Below, piece after piece: positions 62,905 through 64,000 of a stretch of 64,000 nucleotides of DNA (positions within the stretch are counted from its first letter, which is position 1; each line of letters starts with the position of its first letter). Location of the stretch: contig NZ_JAFBEE010000013.1 in NCBI RefSeq assembly GCF_016908555.1, forward strand, positions 20,655 through 84,654, in the 5' to 3' direction. Under the pieces are notes generated by a model. The model saw only the letters and a list, made by a program, of their open reading frames with translations. It made no database searches and was not told the DNA's origin. Source of the DNA: Alkaliphilus hydrothermalis. GTDB lineage: Bacteria; Bacillota; Clostridia; Peptostreptococcales; Natronincolaceae. The translations under genes and the position numbers were made by a program.

Positions 62905-63903
62905 TTAAATCTTAAACTTTTGAATCATCATGTTTAACTTTTCAGCTAGATTAGCCTGAGATTGAGAGACATTGGCTACTTCTTCTAATGCATAGGCTGA
63001 TTGAGAAACACTGCTGGAGATTTCTAGAGAACTAGCTGTTGATTCTTCAGCGGTGGCAGATACAGATTGCAGGGCTGCATTGATTTCAGCAAAAGATTGA
63101 TTAATGGATTGGGCATTGTTGCTGAAATCTTGAATTAGATGACTAATGAACTCTGCATCCTTCTTGTACTGAATACCAGTACTTACTAACATTTCATATT
63201 CGACATTTACTTTTTCATCAATAAACTTTAATACGTCCTCAGAATTTCTAGATAAATTATTAAAGGCTTGATACACCTGTTGAATAACAGATTGTATTTG
63301 CTTTACTGTTTTAGTGGATTCCTCTGCTAATTTACGAACTTCATCAGCTACAACGGCAAACCCACGACCTTGTTCTCCTGCCCTTGCGGCTTCTATTGCG
63401 GCATTGAGGGCTAGTAGGTTAGTCTGTTCAGAAATGGCTGAAATAGCACTTGCCATTAATTCAATTTCCTTTACAACCTTTCCAGCCTCAATAGCATGAA
63501 GGATGTTAGCTTGTTTTTCTTGGTAAATCCCATTGGCTTCCTGTATGGATTTTTCGGCACTAGCTTTCATTTGAATAGCCCGATTCTCTATTTCTTTAGC
63601 AGAAATATTGCCTGATATAGCTTTGTTAAACAAATCATCAGAAATATTTAAAATCTCAATACCAGAAGCATTGATTTCTTCTAAGGAAGCACTGGTGTCC
63701 TCCATACCTTGGGTAATTCCTTGGGTGGATTCATCAATATTTTGTACTTGAGCCAATACTTCCTCAACAGTAGCCGATAGTTCTTCACTAGACGCACTTA
63801 AATCAGTAGCATTATCTGAAATTTCATGTAGTAGACTTTGGGTTGTAAATGGTAAAATAAAATGGAGAGATTTTGGCAAACAAAAACGGAGAATAATTTC
63901 CAA
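62905..63903 (-). pseudogene. Methyl-accepting chemotaxis protein, signalling domain only (truncated)
   Basis: Up to 332 residues cover the C-terminal MCP signalling module, with QTNLLALNAAIEAARAGEQG and FAVVADEVRKLAEES intact. There is no sensor domain, membrane helix or HAMP region: the frame begins with an odd MEIILRFCLPKSLHFI stretch that does not resemble any MCP, and a stop closes the frame just upstream. The only possible start is a TTG at 63903 with no clear ribosome site. It may be the remnant of a larger receptor, or a soluble MCP whose 5' end was rearranged. Confidence 0.6.
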
Positions 63904-63984
63904 TATAGTACAATAAGAATACTCCTTCTGATAGAATTAGATAGTTAATTCATCATAGGGGGAATGAAATTGAAGGAGTGGAAT

Positions 63985-64000
63985 ATGTTTGCTGAAATTA
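63985..64000 (+). CDS. start of a further gene, cut by the window end
   Basis: An ATG at 63985 follows AAGGAG by six bases and begins MFAEI; an in-frame ATG at 63964 is also possible. Too short to identify. Confidence 0.35.

Noticed and set aside
1..64000. tRNA, rRNA, CRISPR arrays, transposases or phage genes
   Set aside because: Scanning by eye found none; a covariance-model search could still reveal a missed small RNA.

Overview
The window looks like chromosome of a low-GC, spore-forming, anaerobic member of the Clostridia. The evidence is AT-rich DNA, SleB-type and CotS-type spore genes, indolepyruvate:ferredoxin oxidoreductase, sigma-54 control of amino-acid catabolism, and c-di-AMP and lysine riboswitches. 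An Alkaliphilus-like genus fits the gene content, but that is an inference. I see no rRNA, tRNA, CRISPR array or insertion sequence.

Layout. 0-9.7 kb: a LysR fragment, a two-cluster Fe-S protein, an MFS exporter, then a small cell-surface polysaccharide group (heparinase II/III-like lyase, two-domain glycosyltransferase, UDP-ManNAc-type dehydrogenase, CotS-like kinase) and exonuclease III. 9.8-25 kb: housekeeping genes, namely a GGDEF-EAL protein, SEC-C methionine aminopeptidase, nuclease-helicase, a SleB hydrolase behind a c-di-AMP riboswitch, oligoendopeptidase F, uridine kinase, DegV, topoisomerase III and an ABC-F ATPase. 25-35 kb: an ICMT-like methyltransferase, a GH3-family protein, a GAF-GGDEF-HD-GYP protein, an ABC-2 transporter and a lysine-riboswitch-controlled NhaC-type transporter. 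35-39 kb: an AT-rich accessory island with a secreted toxin-like protein, an unknown protein, a minimal membrane-anchored subtilase-like protein and a TraX-family protein. 39-42.6 kb: a sigma-54 activator and a cysteine desulfidase (CyuA) gene with a clear sigma-54 promoter and a palindromic activator site.

The most interesting region is 42.8-55.3 kb. A complete agr-type quorum-sensing module (LytTR regulator, AgrC-like kinase, AgrB, and a 39-residue AgrD found by reading the DNA) is followed directly by a 45-residue Cys/Gly/Pro-rich precursor peptide gene, an intrinsic terminator, a PqqD-like recognition protein, two cobalamin-binding radical SAM enzymes flanking two SPASM radical SAM enzymes and a 59-residue unknown protein, an ABC exporter, a 29-residue membrane peptide, and an ABC-2 pair likely to give self-immunity. 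I read this as a quorum-regulated biosynthetic cluster for a heavily modified ribosomal peptide (RiPP) with an unusual set of four radical SAM enzymes.

55.4-64 kb returns to core genes: a TtcA-like PP-loop protein, a ClpE-like unfoldase, branched-chain aminotransferase, IorA/IorB and a truncated chemotaxis receptor. A family of nested hairpins with a TACGTA-type core recurs at gene ends across the window.
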